Below are positions 32,927 through 41,076 of a DNA stretch of 64,000 nt, in pieces. Made by a program: the position numbers and the translations under genes. This DNA is from Ferrimonas gelatinilytica. Lineage in GTDB: Bacteria; Pseudomonadota; Gammaproteobacteria; Enterobacterales; Shewanellaceae. How positions within the stretch are numbered: the first letter of the stretch is position 1; every line of letters begins with the position of its first letter. The notes under the pieces are model-generated. The model ran no database searches and had not been told where the DNA came from. It worked only from the letters and a program-made list of their open reading frames with translations. The stretch covers positions 1-64,000 of the forward strand of contig NZ_BAABLF010000030.1 in the NCBI RefSeq assembly GCF_039544205.1. The letters are read 5' to 3'.

Positions 32927-34318
32927 ATGGCACTGATTGGCGAAATTGAAAGCCACGCCAGCGCGGCGGAGAAATTCAATAAAGATGAAGCCCGGGTGAA
33001 CTGGCATGACAAGGCGCTGTGGGCGTTGCGTCATAAACGTGACCTGGCGGCCGAGAGCGTGGGCGGCGATGAGTGGGAGCGGCTGAAACAGCTGGGCTCC
33101 GAGATCAAGCTGCACACCCTCTCCAACCTGGCGAACTACCTGCAGGAGTTCGAGGCGAACTGCCAGAAGAACGGCATCGTAGTGCACTGGGCCAAAGATG
33201 GCAAAGAGCACAACGAGATCATCCACGGTCTGCTGGCCAAGCACCAGGTGAAGAAACTGGTCAAATCCAAGTCGATGCTGACCGAAGAGTGCCACCTGAA
33301 CCCTTACCTTGAGGAGCGTGGCATCGAGGTGATCGACACCGACCTCGGTGAGCGGATCATCCAGCTGCGCCAGGAGCCGCCCAGCCACATCGTGGTACCG
33401 GCGATCCACCTGAAGAAGGAGGAGGTCGGCGAGCTGTTCCACGAGAAGATCGGTTCCGAGAAGGGGGCATCCTGCCCCACCTACCTGACCAAACAGGCGC
33501 GCTATCACCTGCGTGAGCACTTCCTCACCGCCGATGCAGGCCTGACCGGGGTGAACATGGCGGTGGCCAGCGAAGGCGCCGTGGTGGTCTGTACTAACGA
33601 AGGCAACGCCGACATGGGTGCCAACCTGCCCGGGCTGCAGATCCACTCCATGGGGATCGACAAGATCGTTCCCAACCTGGATGCCGTCGGTGTACTGAGC
33701 CGCACTCTGGCCCGTAACGCTACCGGCCAGCCCAGCACCACCTACAACACCATCTACAAGGGCCCCAAGGCCGGTGGTGAGATGCACGTGGTGATGGTGG
33801 ACAACGGCCGCACCAAGCTGTTCCAGGACGAGCTGTTGGCGGAGGCGTACAAGTGCATCCGCTGCGGTGGCTGTCTCAACACCTGCCCGGTGTACCGCCG
33901 CTCCAGTGGCTTTAGCTACAACGCCCTGATCCCAGGCCCCATCGGTATCGCCGTATCCGCCGGTGACGATGAGACCCACTCCATGGCGTGGGCCTGCACC
34001 CTGTGCGGTTCCTGCACCAAGGTGTGTCCGACCAAGGTTCCGCTGGATCAGATCATCCACCACTGGCGCAAGGTGCATGCCAAAGAGGGCAAACTGCCCT
34101 ATGGCAAACGTCGCTATATGCCGTTGGTGGGGCGCCTGATGGGCAGTGAGATGATGCTCAACGGCTCCATGAGCGTGGCCCGCGGTGCAATGCGGATCCT
34201 GCCGGATGCCGTGATGAAGCCGTTCGGTGGCGCCTGGACCGAGCACCGCGAGTTGCCCAAGGCCCCGAAAACGGGTTCCTTCGAAAGCTGGTTCCGCAAA
34301 AATCGGGAGGAGAAATGA
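32927..34318 (+). CDS. lldF: Iron-sulfur subunit LldF/LutB
   Basis: This 463-residue subunit of the L-lactate oxidation complex has an N-terminal LUD domain containing STTYNTIYKGPKAGGEMH. A ferredoxin-type region follows with CIRCGGCLNTCPVY and CTLCGSCTKVCPTK, which bind two [4Fe-4S] clusters. TATTTC-independent start ATG 32927 has AAGGAG upstream. It overlaps lldG by four bases. It is essential for electron transfer in the characterised Shewanella and Bacillus systems. Confidence 0.94.
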   Translation: MALIGEIESHASAAEKFNKDEARVNWHDKALWALRHKRDLAAESVGGDEWERLKQLGSEIKLHTLSNLANYLQEFEANCQKNGIVVHWAKDGKEHNEIIHGLLAKHQVKKLVKSKSMLTEECHLNPYLEERGIEVIDTDLGERIIQLRQEPPSHIVVPAIHLKKEEVGELFHEKIGSEKGASCPTYLTKQARYHLREHFLTADAGLTGVNMAVASEGAVVVCTNEGNADMGANLPGLQIHSMGIDKIVPNLDAVGVLSRTLARNATGQPSTTYNTIYKGPKAGGEMHVVMVDNGRTKLFQDELLAEAYKCIRCGGCLNTCPVYRRSSGFSYNALIPGPIGIAVSAGDDETHSMAWACTLCGSCTKVCPTKVPLDQIIHHWRKVHAKEGKLPYGKRRYMPLVGRLMGSEMMLNGSMSVARGAMRILPDAVMKPFGGAWTEHRELPKAPKTGSFESWFRKNREEK

Positions 34319-34890
34319 TGTCCAGCCGTAACGCCATTTTAGAGGCCCTGGGCCGAGTGACCCTGCCGGCGGCTGCCATGCCGGTTATCGACGTCGAGCC
34401 CAACCTGGAGGACCTGCCCGGTCAGTTCGAAGCCTCCCTCAACAAGGTGGGTGGTACCCTGGTTCGGGTTAAGGGTCTTGCCGAGATCCAGCAGTACCTG
34501 GATGAGCGCGTTGCCGAGGGTCAGCAGGTGCTGAGCCTGGTTGAGGGGCTCAAGGGTAACCGTGAACTGGACGCGCAGCGCCACGATCTGAAAGATGTGG
34601 ATCACACCCTAGTCCATGGCCAGCTGGCGGTTGCCGAGAACGGTGCGGTCCTGATCAAGGATTGCGACACCGGCCACCGGGTGGCGCCCTACATCACCGA
34701 GCATCTGGCGGCGGTGGTGAAAGCGGACACCCTCTACCCGACCATGCACCAGGCCGTGCCCAAGCTGGACCTGGCGCCTGGTCACCATGCGGCCTTCATC
34801 GCCGGCCCCTCCAAGACTGCCGATATCGAGCAGGCCCTGGTGATCGGTGCTCACGGTGCCAGCTCCATGACGGTGTTCCTCATCGACTGA
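34315..34890 (+). CDS. lldG: L-lactate utilisation protein LldG/LutC
   Basis: This 191-residue LUD-domain protein is the third subunit of the lactate complex. The core VAENGAVLIKDCDTGHR, and the later VPKLDLAPGHHAAFIAGPSK with KTADIEQ, match the YkgG/LutC fold. The ATG at 34315 overlaps the lldF stop (ATGATG; the second ATG at 34318 is also usable). A strong terminator closes the operon. Confidence 0.92.
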   Translation: MMSSRNAILEALGRVTLPAAAMPVIDVEPNLEDLPGQFEASLNKVGGTLVRVKGLAEIQQYLDERVAEGQQVLSLVEGLKGNRELDAQRHDLKDVDHTLVHGQLAVAENGAVLIKDCDTGHRVAPYITEHLAAVVKADTLYPTMHQAVPKLDLAPGHHAAFIAGPSKTADIEQALVIGAHGASSMTVFLID

Positions 34891-34913
34891 GCTTTGGCTT
34901 GAATCTATGCCGT

Positions 34914-34950
34914 GAAAAAGTGCCCCCATCCGGGGGCACTTTTTTTTGTT
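34914..34950 (+). terminator. Rho-independent terminator of lldEFG
   Basis: AAAAAGTGCCCCC pairs with GGGGGCACTTTTT, followed by eight or more T. Confidence 0.93.
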
Positions 34951-36178
34951 TTTTGGCTCTCAACGGCACAGCAATCTGCGCCAGGGCGTTACCCTCTGCA
35001 CAGGCTTCGCTAACGGGGGGCACTGAAGAACCAGGTGACGCCAGTTCAGCGAGCAAGCGGTGCTTGCCGCGAAACCCAGGCTTTCCTTCCCTCTCGGGCG
35101 ACTCCTGGAGCCCAACCATCCTGGTACCGCTGAGTATTCAGCTAGCGTCCCAACGTGCATGGCGGCGCCACACTCCGCTTTAACCACCCCGCTGTAACCC
35201 TACAACGGACTGAACATTGAAGCAGGACGGTGCGAAGGGCTGTGCCCCAACGACTCCCATAGCCGGAAATTGAAACCCGACTGTCCCAGGACCCATAAGC
35301 GGGGGCTCAGACTGTCTCCTCGCTATTGAATCTTTACTCTGCTTGCTGAAATGAGCGCACCGATCTCGGGTGCCCGGGCCGGGTTGCGCAATGAGCGGGT
35401 GCAGGCGCACGACGGAACGGGTATTCAGGGCCGCCCGAGTCGTTTCCCCTGCTCAAATAGACTTAATCGATGATGTACGGCACGCATTCAAATTGAGCCG
35501 GGCAGATGAAACGTGATCACGTTCACGTGTGTCATCGGGATCGTGGATAGAGCCGGCCTAAAGTTGAAAGAAAAATACAGTTTCGAAAGGATAGGTGAAA
35601 GTCACGGCGGCGATGGGGGACAAGTTGTCCGGCATGGACAACTTGTCCCGCCCTGAATGCGCTCAACGGGTCCAGGTCTTGTTCCGGTCAAATTTCGTGC
35701 GATTTGGAGGTGGATTGGCGGTTTTCAGTGGCGAAAGGAGATAAATCACTCAGGATTTGATGGCAAAGTGTGCATTTCTGTTCGCAGCTGAAATTTAAGC
35801 CATTCTGTTTTGTTTAGAAAAAACAGTGCTTTGTCGTTTTTGTCGATTGGCGCGCTAGATTGGATTGTGGAACTGAACTAGCTTCACTAAAGGCGGCCTG
35901 CGTGAGTCCTGGTGCACACTTTTTTCTTTATTTGTGAGACTCAGCACCACTTCGAGCGGTAATAAAGATACAGGGCGACGACATTGAGGCGGATCACAGT
36001 TTGGAACCGCTTGATTCGAAAAAATAGTCGCCGTCAAAGCTCGACGTACGCCGTCTCTGAAAACTGCGGTTTTCAGTGGGGAAAACGTTGAGCGGGGGAG
36101 CCCAGAGGCGTAAGCCATAACGATATAAATTGGGCCCCCTATATTACTTGTTCGTTCGCATATTATGAGGCGATAACC
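34951..36178. promoter_or_regulatory. Long intergenic region between lldG and lldP
   Basis: About 1.2 kb has no convincing gene; short minus-strand frames here lack family or ribosome-binding sites. It contains the palindrome AACGTGATCACGTT (35510-35523) and a 33-bp inverted repeat (35617-35649). The 3' 400 bases are more AT-rich and presumably hold the lldP promoter. The middle may be eroded mobile DNA, but I cannot identify it. Confidence 0.4.
35617..35649. promoter_or_regulatory. 33-bp inverted repeat, possible operator
   Basis: GGGACAAGTTGTCC (35617-35630) and GGACAACTTGTCCC (35636-35649) are perfect inverted arms with a five-base spacer. Each arm also contains a nearly palindromic core. 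Confidence 0.6.
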
Positions 36179-37855
36179 GTGACTTTGATCCAAACTCTAG
36201 CCACCTTGACACCCGTCATCTCCGTACTGGTGTTTCTGGTCCTGATGCGCATGCCGGCGTCCCGCGCCATGCCCATCTCTGCCGTACTGACCGGCCTGGT
36301 CGCCTTCTTCGTCTGGAAGATGGATAGCACCATGCTGATGGCTTCCGTTGTGGAAGGCTTCCTGTCAGCTCTGACCCCGCTTTCCATCATCTTCGGCGCG
36401 ATCTTCCTGCTGAATACCCTGAAGAACTCCGGCGCAATGGACACCATTCGCGCGGGCTTCACCAACATCAGTGCGGATGCTCGGGTTCAGGTGATCATCA
36501 TCTGCTGGCTGTTCGGTTCCTTTATTGAAGGTTCTGCCGGCTTCGGTACCCCGGCTGCTATCGGTGCACCGCTGCTGGTGCTGCTGGGCGTGCCGCCGAT
36601 CGCTGCTGCCGTTGTAGCCCTGATCGCCGACTCTACCTCCGTATCTTTCGGTGCCATCGGTCTGCCGGTTCTGTTCGGTATGGAACAGGGCCTGATGCAG
36701 GGCGGTGTCTCTATGGCTGCTGCCCAGATCGCTGAGCACGGCGGTACTTTCGCCGACTACGCCCAGTTCGTAGCGATGCACATGATCACCATCGACCTGG
36801 TGACTGGCTCCCTGGTTCCGCTGGTGATGGTGGCCATCCTGACTGGCTTCTTCGGCCGCAATAAGTCCTTCAAAGAAGGTCTGGCGATCTGGAAGTTTGC
36901 CCTGTTTGCTGGCTTCGCATTTACCATTCCGGCCTGGATGATCAACTTCATCGCCGGTCCTGAGTTCCCGTCCGTTATTGGCGCCCTGATCGGTATGGCC
37001 ATCGTTATCCCGGCCGCCAAGAAAGGCTTCCTGCTGCCGAGCCAGCCGTGGAATGACTTTGCCGAGAACGACAAAGCCGATGCCACAGCCGCCCCGGCTG
37101 CCCAGCCGCAGCCTGTCGGTGCCGCCGTAACCAAGACTGAGATCTCTCAGCTGGCCGCCTGGACTCCCTACCTGGTGATGGCCCTGCTGCTGGTACTCTC
37201 CCGTACCGTTGCGCCGCTCAAGTCCTTCCTGCTGAGCTTTAACATCGGCTGGAGCGAACTGATGGGTACCAACCTGAAAGCGGGCTTCCAGACCCTGTAT
37301 GCCCCGGGCGCCTTCTTCGTGGCCGTGTGTATCCTGGGTTACTTCATCTTCAAGATGAAGCCGGCCGCCTTCAAGCTGAGTGTGACCACCTCCTGCAAGT
37401 CCATGGTTCCGACCATCATCTCCCTGGGCGCTTCCGTTCCCATGGTGAAGATCTTCCTGAACTCCGGCACCAACACCTCTGGTCTGCACTCCATGCCGGA
37501 ACAGTTGGCTGAACTGCTGGCCCACTCCATGGGTGCCGTTTGGGCCTGGATGGCGCCGGTTGTCGGTATCTTCGGTGCCTTCCTGTCCGGTTCCGCCACC
37601 TTCTCCAACATGATGTTCTCCGGCCTGCAGTACGGCGTTGCGGACAACATCGGCATGAACCACGCGCTGGTCCTGGCCCTGCAGGGCATCGGTGCCAACG
37701 CCGGTAACATGATGTGTGTGATGAACGTGGTAGCGGCGGCGACCGTGGTTGGCATGGCTGGCCGTGAGTCCGAGATTATCCGCAAGACCCTGCCGGTGGC
37801 ACTGGGCTACGCCTTTGTCGCAGGCACCATCGCCTTCCTCTGGGGTGGCATGTAA
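36179..37855 (+). CDS. lldP: L-lactate permease LldP
   Basis: This 558-residue lactate:H+ symporter of the LctP family has about 12 or more helices. Landmarks are FGAIFLLNTLKNSGAMDTIR, the SFIEGSAGFGTPAAIGAPLL motif characteristic of the family, and VGIFGAFLSGSATFSNMMFS near the end. A GTG at 36179 follows GAGGCGATAACC. It lies downstream of lldEFG by 1.3 kb and immediately before Dld-II, so uptake and oxidation of both lactate isomers are clustered. Confidence 0.96.
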   Translation: MTLIQTLATLTPVISVLVFLVLMRMPASRAMPISAVLTGLVAFFVWKMDSTMLMASVVEGFLSALTPLSIIFGAIFLLNTLKNSGAMDTIRAGFTNISADARVQVIIICWLFGSFIEGSAGFGTPAAIGAPLLVLLGVPPIAAAVVALIADSTSVSFGAIGLPVLFGMEQGLMQGGVSMAAAQIAEHGGTFADYAQFVAMHMITIDLVTGSLVPLVMVAILTGFFGRNKSFKEGLAIWKFALFAGFAFTIPAWMINFIAGPEFPSVIGALIGMAIVIPAAKKGFLLPSQPWNDFAENDKADATAAPAAQPQPVGAAVTKTEISQLAAWTPYLVMALLLVLSRTVAPLKSFLLSFNIGWSELMGTNLKAGFQTLYAPGAFFVAVCILGYFIFKMKPAAFKLSVTTSCKSMVPTIISLGASVPMVKIFLNSGTNTSGLHSMPEQLAELLAHSMGAVWAWMAPVVGIFGAFLSGSATFSNMMFSGLQYGVADNIGMNHALVLALQGIGANAGNMMCVMNVVAAATVVGMAGRESEIIRKTLPVALGYAFVAGTIAFLWGGM

Positions 37856-37877
37856 CCCCCTAGATCTCCCTTCAGCT

Positions 37878-37913
37878 GCCGGATCTCTTGGTCCGGCGCT
37901 TTTGTTTGTTTTT
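37878..37913 (+). terminator. Weak terminator/attenuator between lldP and dld
   Basis: GCCGGA and TCCGGC arms with a TCTCTTGG loop are followed by GCTTTTGTTTGTTTTT. Confidence 0.6.
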
Positions 37914-37931
37914 CTCCGTATTGGTGTGAGT

Positions 37932-40772
37932 ATGTTGCAAACTAACTTAACTGAACTGGCCTCGCGCCTGGGTCAACTGATGCATGATGATCGTGTCTAC
38001 ACCGATCCACTGCGTCGCGTAGCCTGGGGTACCGATGCCTCCTTTTACCAGAAGCGCCCGCAGATCGTGGTTCATCCGAACAGCGAGAGCGAAGTGGCCG
38101 AAGCCCTGTCCATGTGCCACCAGGCTAAGACCCCGGTGACCTTCCGTGCGGCGGGTACTGCCCTGTGTGGCCAGGCACTGTCTGACTCTGTTCTGATGGT
38201 CGCCGGCCGTACCTGGCAGGATTACGAAGTGCTGGAAGAGGGCGCCAAGATCCGCCTGCAACCGGGCATCGTCGGTGCCAAGGTGAACCAGATCCTGGCT
38301 CCCCTGGGCTTTAAGTTTGGTCCCGATCCGGCCACCATCGCCTCCGCGATGGTCGGCGGCATCGTGGCCAACAACGCGTCCGGCATGAACTGTGGTACCC
38401 ACCAGAACAGCTACCGGATGATCGAGTCCGCCCGCATCGTTCTGGCGGACGGTACCGTGGTGGATACCGGCTGTGAGCAGAGCCGCGAAGCGTTCAAACT
38501 CAAGCACCCTGAGATCCTCGAAGGTCTGGCGGAGATCCGCGATACCATCATGGCGGACGAAGCCATGGTGGCGCGCATCAAGCGTAAGTACTCCATCAAG
38601 AACGTGACCGGCTACGGCATGAACTCCTTCGTGGATTACAGCGATCCCTTCGATATCCTGCTGCACCTGATGGTTGGCTCCGAGGGTACCCTGGGCTTCC
38701 TGTCCGAAGTGACCATGAAGAGCGCCGTCAAGGCGACCCACTCCGCCTCTGCGATGATCTACTTCGACTCCCTCAAGGGCGCCTGTGAAGCGATCGTAGA
38801 GCTGCGTCGTGACGCCTTCGACGAGACCAACGCGGCAGAGCTGCTGGATAACTTCGCCCTGAAAGCCGTGGCCGCGTCCAAGTACGAGACCCCGGACTTC
38901 CTGAACGAGATCCACAGCGACGTCACCGCAGTGCTGTTCGAAACCTTCGGCATGAGCCAGGCCGAGATCGATGCCAACATCGCCAAGATGACCGGCATCA
39001 TGGCCAAGCATGGCCTCTACAAGCCGGCCGAGTTCTCTCAGAATGCGGCGGAGATCGCCAACTTCTGGGCGATCCGTAAGGCGGTATTCCCGCTGGCCGG
39101 TTCCATGCGCCCGGCAGGCACCTCTTGCGTGATCGAAGACGTGGCCTTCCCCATCGAGGTGCTGCCCCAGGCGACCCTGGATCTGCAGGAGCTCTCCTTC
39201 AAGCACGGCTATAACGACGCGGTGATCTACGGCCACGCGCTGGAAGGCAACTACCACGTGATCTTCTCCCAGGACTTCAGCACCGAAGAGGAGATCGCCC
39301 GCTTCGACCACTTCATGCAGGAGCTGGTTGAACTGGTGGCAGTGAAGTACGACGGCTCCCTGAAAGCGGAACACGGCACCGGCTTCGGTATGGCCTCCTT
39401 CGTTGAGAAGGAGTGGGGCAGCGACATCTACGCCCTGATGGCCCGCACCAAGCAGGTGATGGACCCCGCCGGGATCCTGAACCCTGGGGTGATCATCAAC
39501 AACGACCCCAACTGTCACGCCCAGGGCTTCAAGCCGCTGCCGACCATCCACGACATCGTCGACAAGTGCATCGAGTGTGGTTTCTGTGAGCAGCACTGTG
39601 TGGCCCACGGTCTGACCCTGTCCCCCCGTCAACGCACCGCCGTTGCCCGGGTGATCAAGACCCTGGAAACCACCGGTAAAGAGCCGGAGATCCTGGCGGA
39701 GCTGAAGAAGCAGTACCCCTATTTTGCCTTGGATACCTGTGCCGCAGACGGCCTCTGTAAGGGCGGTTGCCCGATGGGGATCGACACCGGTAAGTTCGTC
39801 AAGGTCAAGCGTGCTGAGCTGGCCACCGAGGGGGATATCAAGATCGCCAACTTCTCCGCGGACAAGTTTGGTCAGCTGGAAGGGGTGGCCCGTTTCGCCT
39901 TGGGTGCCGCAGACGTGGCCCGTGCCGTGATCGGCGATGGTGCCATCGGTGGCATCACCAAGGGTCTGCGCAAGACCGGCCTGCCGGTTCCCCAGTGGAG
40001 CGAAGGGATGCCCAAGCGCGGTAAGGCGCTGCCTGAGCTGAAAACCGTCGGTGATGTGAAAGCGGTGTACTTCCCCGCCTGTCTGAACCGGATGATGGGC
40101 ACTTCGCCGAAGAACCCGGATCAGCGCTCCATCCCGGAAACCATCAAGACCCTGTTTGAGAAAGCGGGCCTGGAGATGGTCAGCGGCCACAAGCCCAAGG
40201 GGCTGTGCTGTGGTCAGCCGTGGGAGTCCTACGGTCACGATGAACAGGCGGATCGCAAGTCTGACGAGCTCTCCGCCTGGCTGCTGCAGGTGTCCAACAA
40301 CGGTGAGTACCCGATCCTGGTGGAAACCACCGCCTGTCTGGAGCGGATGCGTCGCGCCTGTGACAAGCGTCTGAACCTGCTGGGGCCGGAAGAGTTTGCC
40401 ATGAAGTTCCTGGTGGAGCGCCTCGAGATCACTCCGGTGGAGGAGAAGATCGCCGTTCACCCGACCTGTACCTGTCGCAAGATGGGTATCGTGGATGACC
40501 TGGTTGGCCTGGCCAAGCTGTGTGCCCGCGAAGTGGTGGTGCCGGAGAAGGTGGGTTGCTGTGGTATGGCCGGTAACCGGGGCATGAACTACCCCGAGCT
40601 GAACGCCCACGCCCTGCGTCACCTCAAGGAGGAGACCAAGGAGAAAGGCTGCACCAGCGGTTACTCCGTCTCTGCCACCTGTGAAGTGGGTCTGACCACT
40701 CACTCCGGGATCCCCTACAAGAGCATTCTCTCCCTGCTGGACCGCGCCGCCAAGGCCAAAGTCCGCCACTGA
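37932..40772 (+). CDS. FAD/Fe-S D-lactate dehydrogenase Dld-II
   Basis: This 946-residue flavo-iron-sulfur D-lactate dehydrogenase oxidises D-lactate to pyruvate. The N-terminal FAD-binding PCMH part has FRAAGTALCGQALSDSVLM and GFKFGPDPATIASAMVGGIV. An FAD-linked oxidase C domain follows. Ferredoxin clusters are CIECGFCEQHC and CAADGLCKGGCPMG, and CCG domains contain CCGQPWES and GCCGMAGNRG. A stand-alone large enzyme of this type replaces classical Dld in Shewanella. The conserved start is ATG 37932; the frame is open back into lldP (37749) and that extension is rejected. Confidence 0.93.
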   Translation: MLQTNLTELASRLGQLMHDDRVYTDPLRRVAWGTDASFYQKRPQIVVHPNSESEVAEALSMCHQAKTPVTFRAAGTALCGQALSDSVLMVAGRTWQDYEVLEEGAKIRLQPGIVGAKVNQILAPLGFKFGPDPATIASAMVGGIVANNASGMNCGTHQNSYRMIESARIVLADGTVVDTGCEQSREAFKLKHPEILEGLAEIRDTIMADEAMVARIKRKYSIKNVTGYGMNSFVDYSDPFDILLHLMVGSEGTLGFLSEVTMKSAVKATHSASAMIYFDSLKGACEAIVELRRDAFDETNAAELLDNFALKAVAASKYETPDFLNEIHSDVTAVLFETFGMSQAEIDANIAKMTGIMAKHGLYKPAEFSQNAAEIANFWAIRKAVFPLAGSMRPAGTSCVIEDVAFPIEVLPQATLDLQELSFKHGYNDAVIYGHALEGNYHVIFSQDFSTEEEIARFDHFMQELVELVAVKYDGSLKAEHGTGFGMASFVEKEWGSDIYALMARTKQVMDPAGILNPGVIINNDPNCHAQGFKPLPTIHDIVDKCIECGFCEQHCVAHGLTLSPRQRTAVARVIKTLETTGKEPEILAELKKQYPYFALDTCAADGLCKGGCPMGIDTGKFVKVKRAELATEGDIKIANFSADKFGQLEGVARFALGAADVARAVIGDGAIGGITKGLRKTGLPVPQWSEGMPKRGKALPELKTVGDVKAVYFPACLNRMMGTSPKNPDQRSIPETIKTLFEKAGLEMVSGHKPKGLCCGQPWESYGHDEQADRKSDELSAWLLQVSNNGEYPILVETTACLERMRRACDKRLNLLGPEEFAMKFLVERLEITPVEEKIAVHPTCTCRKMGIVDDLVGLAKLCAREVVVPEKVGCCGMAGNRGMNYPELNAHALRHLKEETKEKGCTSGYSVSATCEVGLTTHSGIPYKSILSLLDRAAKAKVRH

Positions 40773-40805
40773 GAGAAGCGTCGCCTTAGGTGACCTCTCT
40801 GACTG

Positions 40806-40845
40806 AAAAGCCCCCGACGCCCTGGTGTCGGGGGCTTTTTTTTGC
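40806..40845 (+). terminator. Rho-independent terminator of dld
   Basis: AAAAGCCCCCGACGCC pairs with GGTGTCGGGGGCTTTT, with a T-run. Confidence 0.93.
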
Positions 40846-40959
40846 TTTTTTCGTCTAACACTGCTGAACCTGCCTGCTGGCACGTTCGTCGCGCACGTCC
40901 GCTATCTCACTCTTGTGAGATGACTGGCGGATAAGCACTTTTTCTGAAGTGAACATTTA

Positions 40960-40973
40960 GTGATCCAGATCAG
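40960..40973 (+). promoter_or_regulatory. FNR/EtrA-like site upstream of hcp
   Basis: GTGATCCAGATCAG matches the FNR dyad TTGAT-N4-ATCAA at the core TGAT and ATCA with four-base spacing. It lies about 104 bases before the hcp start. hcp is controlled by FNR in E. coli. Confidence 0.6.
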
Positions 40974-41044
40974 AAAACCATAAAACAGGCCAACAAAATG
41001 CATGTTCGTAAATCCCTGCAAAGGTATAGTGCACCCCATAACGT

Positions 41045-41062
41045 GCATCTTAAAAGCATCTT
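41045..41062 (+). promoter_or_regulatory. NsrR-like direct repeat upstream of hcp
   Basis: GCATCTT occurs twice (41045-41051 and 41056-41062), separated by AAAA. It equals half of the AAGATGCATTT NsrR motif in reverse. It lies immediately before the hcp ribosome-binding site. Confidence 0.5.
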
Positions 41063-41076
41063 TACGGAGTTACGCC

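Larger units (their letters stand above)
40773..41076 (+). promoter_or_regulatory. Intergenic region with dld terminator and hcp control sites
   Basis: After the terminator at 40806-40845 the region is AT-rich, as expected for a promoter. It holds the FNR-like and NsrR-like sites annotated separately. No gene is seen. Confidence 0.7.

Noticed and set aside
32243..34246. 667-codon minus-strand open frame opposite lldE-lldF
   Set aside because: It is antisense to two clear iron-sulfur genes with full motifs; the long frame is a by-product of GC-rich codon use, and its sequence has no family features.
35180..35410. Small minus-strand gene in the lldG-lldP gap
   Set aside because: The 76-codon frame has no hydrophobic signal, motif or ribosome-binding site, and neighbouring frames are equally open.
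36365..37663. 432-codon minus-strand open frame opposite lldP
   Set aside because: It is hydrophilic and H/G/Q-rich as expected from the complement of a membrane-protein gene.
37947..40883. 978-codon minus-strand open frame opposite Dld-II
   Set aside because: The plus strand encodes a complete FAD/Fe-S dehydrogenase with all cysteine motifs. The antisense frame is low-complexity (rich in H, G, Q, V) and has no ribosome-binding site.
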